DNA of 8,029 bases. Origin: Gallionellaceae bacterium. GTDB lineage: Bacteria; Pseudomonadota; Gammaproteobacteria; Burkholderiales; Gallionellaceae. The notes under the pieces were generated by a model, which searched no databases, had not been told where the DNA came from, and was given only the letters and a program-made list of their open reading frames with translations. The stretch covers positions 1 through 8,029 of the forward strand of contig PLYB01000181.1 of NCBI GenBank assembly GCA_003151655.1, read 5' to 3'. Position numbers and translations under genes: made by a program. Shown one piece after another: positions 6,718 through 8,029 of the stretch (position 1 is the first letter of the stretch; each line of letters begins with the position of its first letter).

Positions 6718-6999
6718 TCAAGCTACGGCTTCCAGTGAAGCATGATGCTCAATCTGATTGCGGTACAAGTCGATCATCGGGAAGCACAGGTCGTAGTCAC
6801 CCCAAATCAATTCACCGTATTCGAGGCGAAATTTAGAGAAACGTACGGGATCAAGCCATGCCCGAATGTCAGGGTGAAGGGCGTGCGTAAGGAATGGTTT
6901 GAAGTCTACGGTTTGTTCGACGCCGTCATCAAATTGCAGACGCATGCGGAAGTCTCCAACTTGTTCCGCAGTGACAATATTTATTGTAGCGGGTGTCAT
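6718..6999 (-). CDS. DUF2442 domain protein, second gene of a DUF4160/DUF2442 pair
   Basis: A 93-residue cytoplasmic protein that matches the DUF2442 pattern. It has an N-terminal strand-rich part (RMRLQFDDGVEQTVDFKPFL), then a core with DIRAWLDPVRFSKFRLEYG and ELIWGDYDLCFPMIDLY. The family has no established biochemical role that I can state with confidence; members are often found next to DUF4160 genes and have been suspected of being toxin-antitoxin partners. Its ATG overlaps the DUF4160 stop (ATGA), and its own strong ribosome site GAGGAG (complement at 7006-7011) lies inside the end of the DUF4160 gene. It should therefore be made at a rate coupled to, and possibly higher than, its partner. 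It converges with the plus-strand small operon. Confidence 0.88.
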   Translation of the reverse strand: MTPATINIVTAEQVGDFRMRLQFDDGVEQTVDFKPFLTHALHPDIRAWLDPVRFSKFRLEYGELIWGDYDLCFPMIDLYRNQIEHHASLEAVA

Positions 7000-7301
7000 T
7001 TGAGTCTCCTCGTAATACGCTCCGGTGTTATGGGTTTATGCAGGACAAAGAAATCGATCCATTTGGCTATTATATCGTCAGCGCGGACGCTGATAATTTC
7101 CTCGAAGTAACGCATTTCATTATTATTGAGCGGAGGTCGACCCGCAACTGCGCCATAACGAATCTCCGAAACTACGCCATTAAGCACGATGATTTCGGCG
7201 CGAGATTCACGCCCCTGAAACTTGCCATGAACGTGAACTGGCTCATGTTCGTTGGCGTAGAACATGATAATTAGCCCGAAGTATTCGTAAAGTTTAGGCA
7301 T
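6996..7301 (-). CDS. DUF4160 domain protein, first gene of a DUF4160/DUF2442 pair
   Basis: A 101-residue protein of the DUF4160 type, recognised by the N-terminus MPKLYEYFGLIIMFYANEHEPVHVHGKF. Its histidine cluster (H19, H23, H25) corresponds to the family pattern (D/E)H.PPH.H. The cluster might bind metal or be catalytic, which is inference. The start at 7301 is preferred because family members begin MP; it has AGGA close upstream, although the spacing is short. The frame extends back to a TTG at 7325 without support. It overlaps the DUF2442 gene by 4 bases in the ATGA arrangement, typical of two proteins made in fixed ratio. A short inverted repeat at 7327-7343 lies just upstream and could be the operator. 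Confidence 0.87.
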   Translation of the reverse strand: MPKLYEYFGLIIMFYANEHEPVHVHGKFQGRESRAEIIVLNGVVSEIRYGAVAGRPPLNNNEMRYFEEIISVRADDIIAKWIDFFVLHKPITPERITRRLK

Positions 7302-7326
7302 GATCCTAGCGGTTAAGCAAAGCAAT

Positions 7327-7343
7327 ATGTGAACGCCTCACAT
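7327..7343. promoter_or_regulatory. 6-bp inverted repeat ATGTGA-N5-TCACAT, possible operator
   Basis: A perfect dyad with a 5-base spacer lies 26 bases upstream of the DUF4160 start and 85 bases before the divergent FAD dehydrogenase gene. It resembles a CRP half-site pair, but the spacer is 5 rather than 6 bases, so a CRP site is doubtful. It fits an autoregulatory operator of the gene pair; this is inferred from position only. Confidence 0.35.
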
Positions 7344-7427
7344 TTGGATTTTACCCTTTTCCGTCTCGAACAGTTGTTTGAATGAGTGGAAGTAAATTGG
7401 ACAGGCTCGTAATGTAGAATAGCGCCC

Positions 7428-8029
7428 ATGTTAAGACTCACCGAAATCCGACTTCCGCTCGACCACCCAGTTGACGATCTCAAGGCCGCTATCCTCAAGC
7501 GGCTGGGTATCGCTGCATCCGATTTATCGGGATATACCCTGTTCCGGCGCGGTTATGACGCGCGCAAGCGCAACGCTATTGTGCTGGTTTATACCGTGGA
7601 TGTTGAGGTGCAGAACGAGGCTGCATTGCTCAAAAAGAATATTCCGCATGTCACGACTGCACCGGACATGAGTTACCGCGTGGTGGCGCATGCTCCGCAA
7701 GAGCTGAGCGAACGCCCCGTGGTCATCGGCACAGGGCCGTGCGGCATTTTTGCCGGATTGCTGCTGGCACAAATGGGTTTTCGTCCGATCATTCTGGAGC
7801 GCGGCAAAGAGGTGCGTGAACGAACCAAAGACACTTGGGGTTTGTGGCGCAATGGCAAGCTAGATCCGGAATCTAACGTGCAGTTCGGCGAAGGTGGCGC
7901 AGGGACCTTCTCCGACGGCAAGCTACACAGCCAGATCAAAGACCCGAAATTTTACGGACGCAAAGTGCTCACAGAGTTTGTGAAAGCAGGTGCGCCGGAA
8001 GAGATCATGTACGTGAGCAAGCCGCACAT
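7428..8029 (+). CDS. COG2509-type FAD-dependent dehydrogenase, N-terminal part, cut by window edge
   Basis: The first 200 codons, open at the right edge. The product begins with a small alpha/beta domain (residues 1-90) containing the family segment DARKRNAIVLVYTVDVEV. It then has an FAD-binding Rossmann motif, VVIGTGPCGIFAGLLL (98-113), ending with an acidic residue at IILERG, and the characteristic GEGGAGTFSDGKL (154-166). Members are about 500-550 residues, so most of the enzyme lies outside. The family is described as uncharacterised FAD-dependent dehydrogenases, presumably cytoplasmic redox enzymes; the substrate is unknown. The ATG at 7428 has no good ribosome site. A TAGAAT at 7415-7420 lies so close that transcription could start at or just before the ATG. 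Confidence 0.92.
   Translation, partial: MLRLTEIRLPLDHPVDDLKAAILKRLGIAASDLSGYTLFRRGYDARKRNAIVLVYTVDVEVQNEAALLKKNIPHVTTAPDMSYRVVAHAPQELSERPVVIGTGPCGIFAGLLLAQMGFRPIILERGKEVRERTKDTWGLWRNGKLDPESNVQFGEGGAGTFSDGKLHSQIKDPKFYGRKVLTEFVKAGAPEEIMYVSKPH

Noticed and set aside
7327..7343. canonical CRP site
   Set aside because: The half-sites TGTGA and TCACA are present, but they are 5 bases apart instead of 6, so only a generic dyad is reported.

Overview
The window looks like a stretch of a proteobacterial chromosome, probably betaproteobacterial. The reasons are the style of RadA, a COG2509-type FAD-dependent dehydrogenase, a GGDEF-fold signalling protein and Sel1-repeat proteins. A Gallionellaceae/Nitrosomonadales-like host is my guess from memory, not something the sequence proves. 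There are no rRNA or tRNA genes and no CRISPR array.

Layout from left to right. (1) 1-about 600: the 5' part of an IS110-family (DEDD) transposase on the minus strand, cut by the window edge, with a structured upstream noncoding region that is a good candidate for a bridge RNA. (2) About 600-985: a poorly conserved stretch with a possible gene remnant of 80 codons. (3) 985-1084: two 26-bp arms in perfect inverted orientation, each a hairpin by itself. (4) 1111-3579, minus strand: a cyclic-nucleotide-binding-fold/GGDEF protein with a degenerate active site, and radA. (5) 3662-5960, minus strand, visibly more AT-rich: an exported Sel1-repeat protein followed 16 bp later by an unrecognised 224-residue protein. 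(6) 6181-6677, plus strand: a promoter and two very small genes, the first a zinc-ribbon-like protein. (7) 6718-7301, minus strand: an overlapping DUF4160/DUF2442 pair resembling a toxin-antitoxin module. (8) 7428-8029, plus strand: the first 200 codons of a COG2509 FAD-dependent dehydrogenase, open at the right edge.

radA and the FAD dehydrogenase look like stable chromosomal genes. The genes between them (3662-7301) look like an accessory block: lower GC, small or orphan proteins, a toxin-antitoxin-like pair, and gene orientation that changes twice. The most promising leads are the GGDEF protein, whose catalytic residues are damaged while its c-di-GMP inhibitory site is kept (a likely c-di-GMP receptor), the IS110 bridge-RNA candidate, and the exported Sel1 protein paired with an orphan partner. 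No complete new system can be demonstrated from sequence alone.
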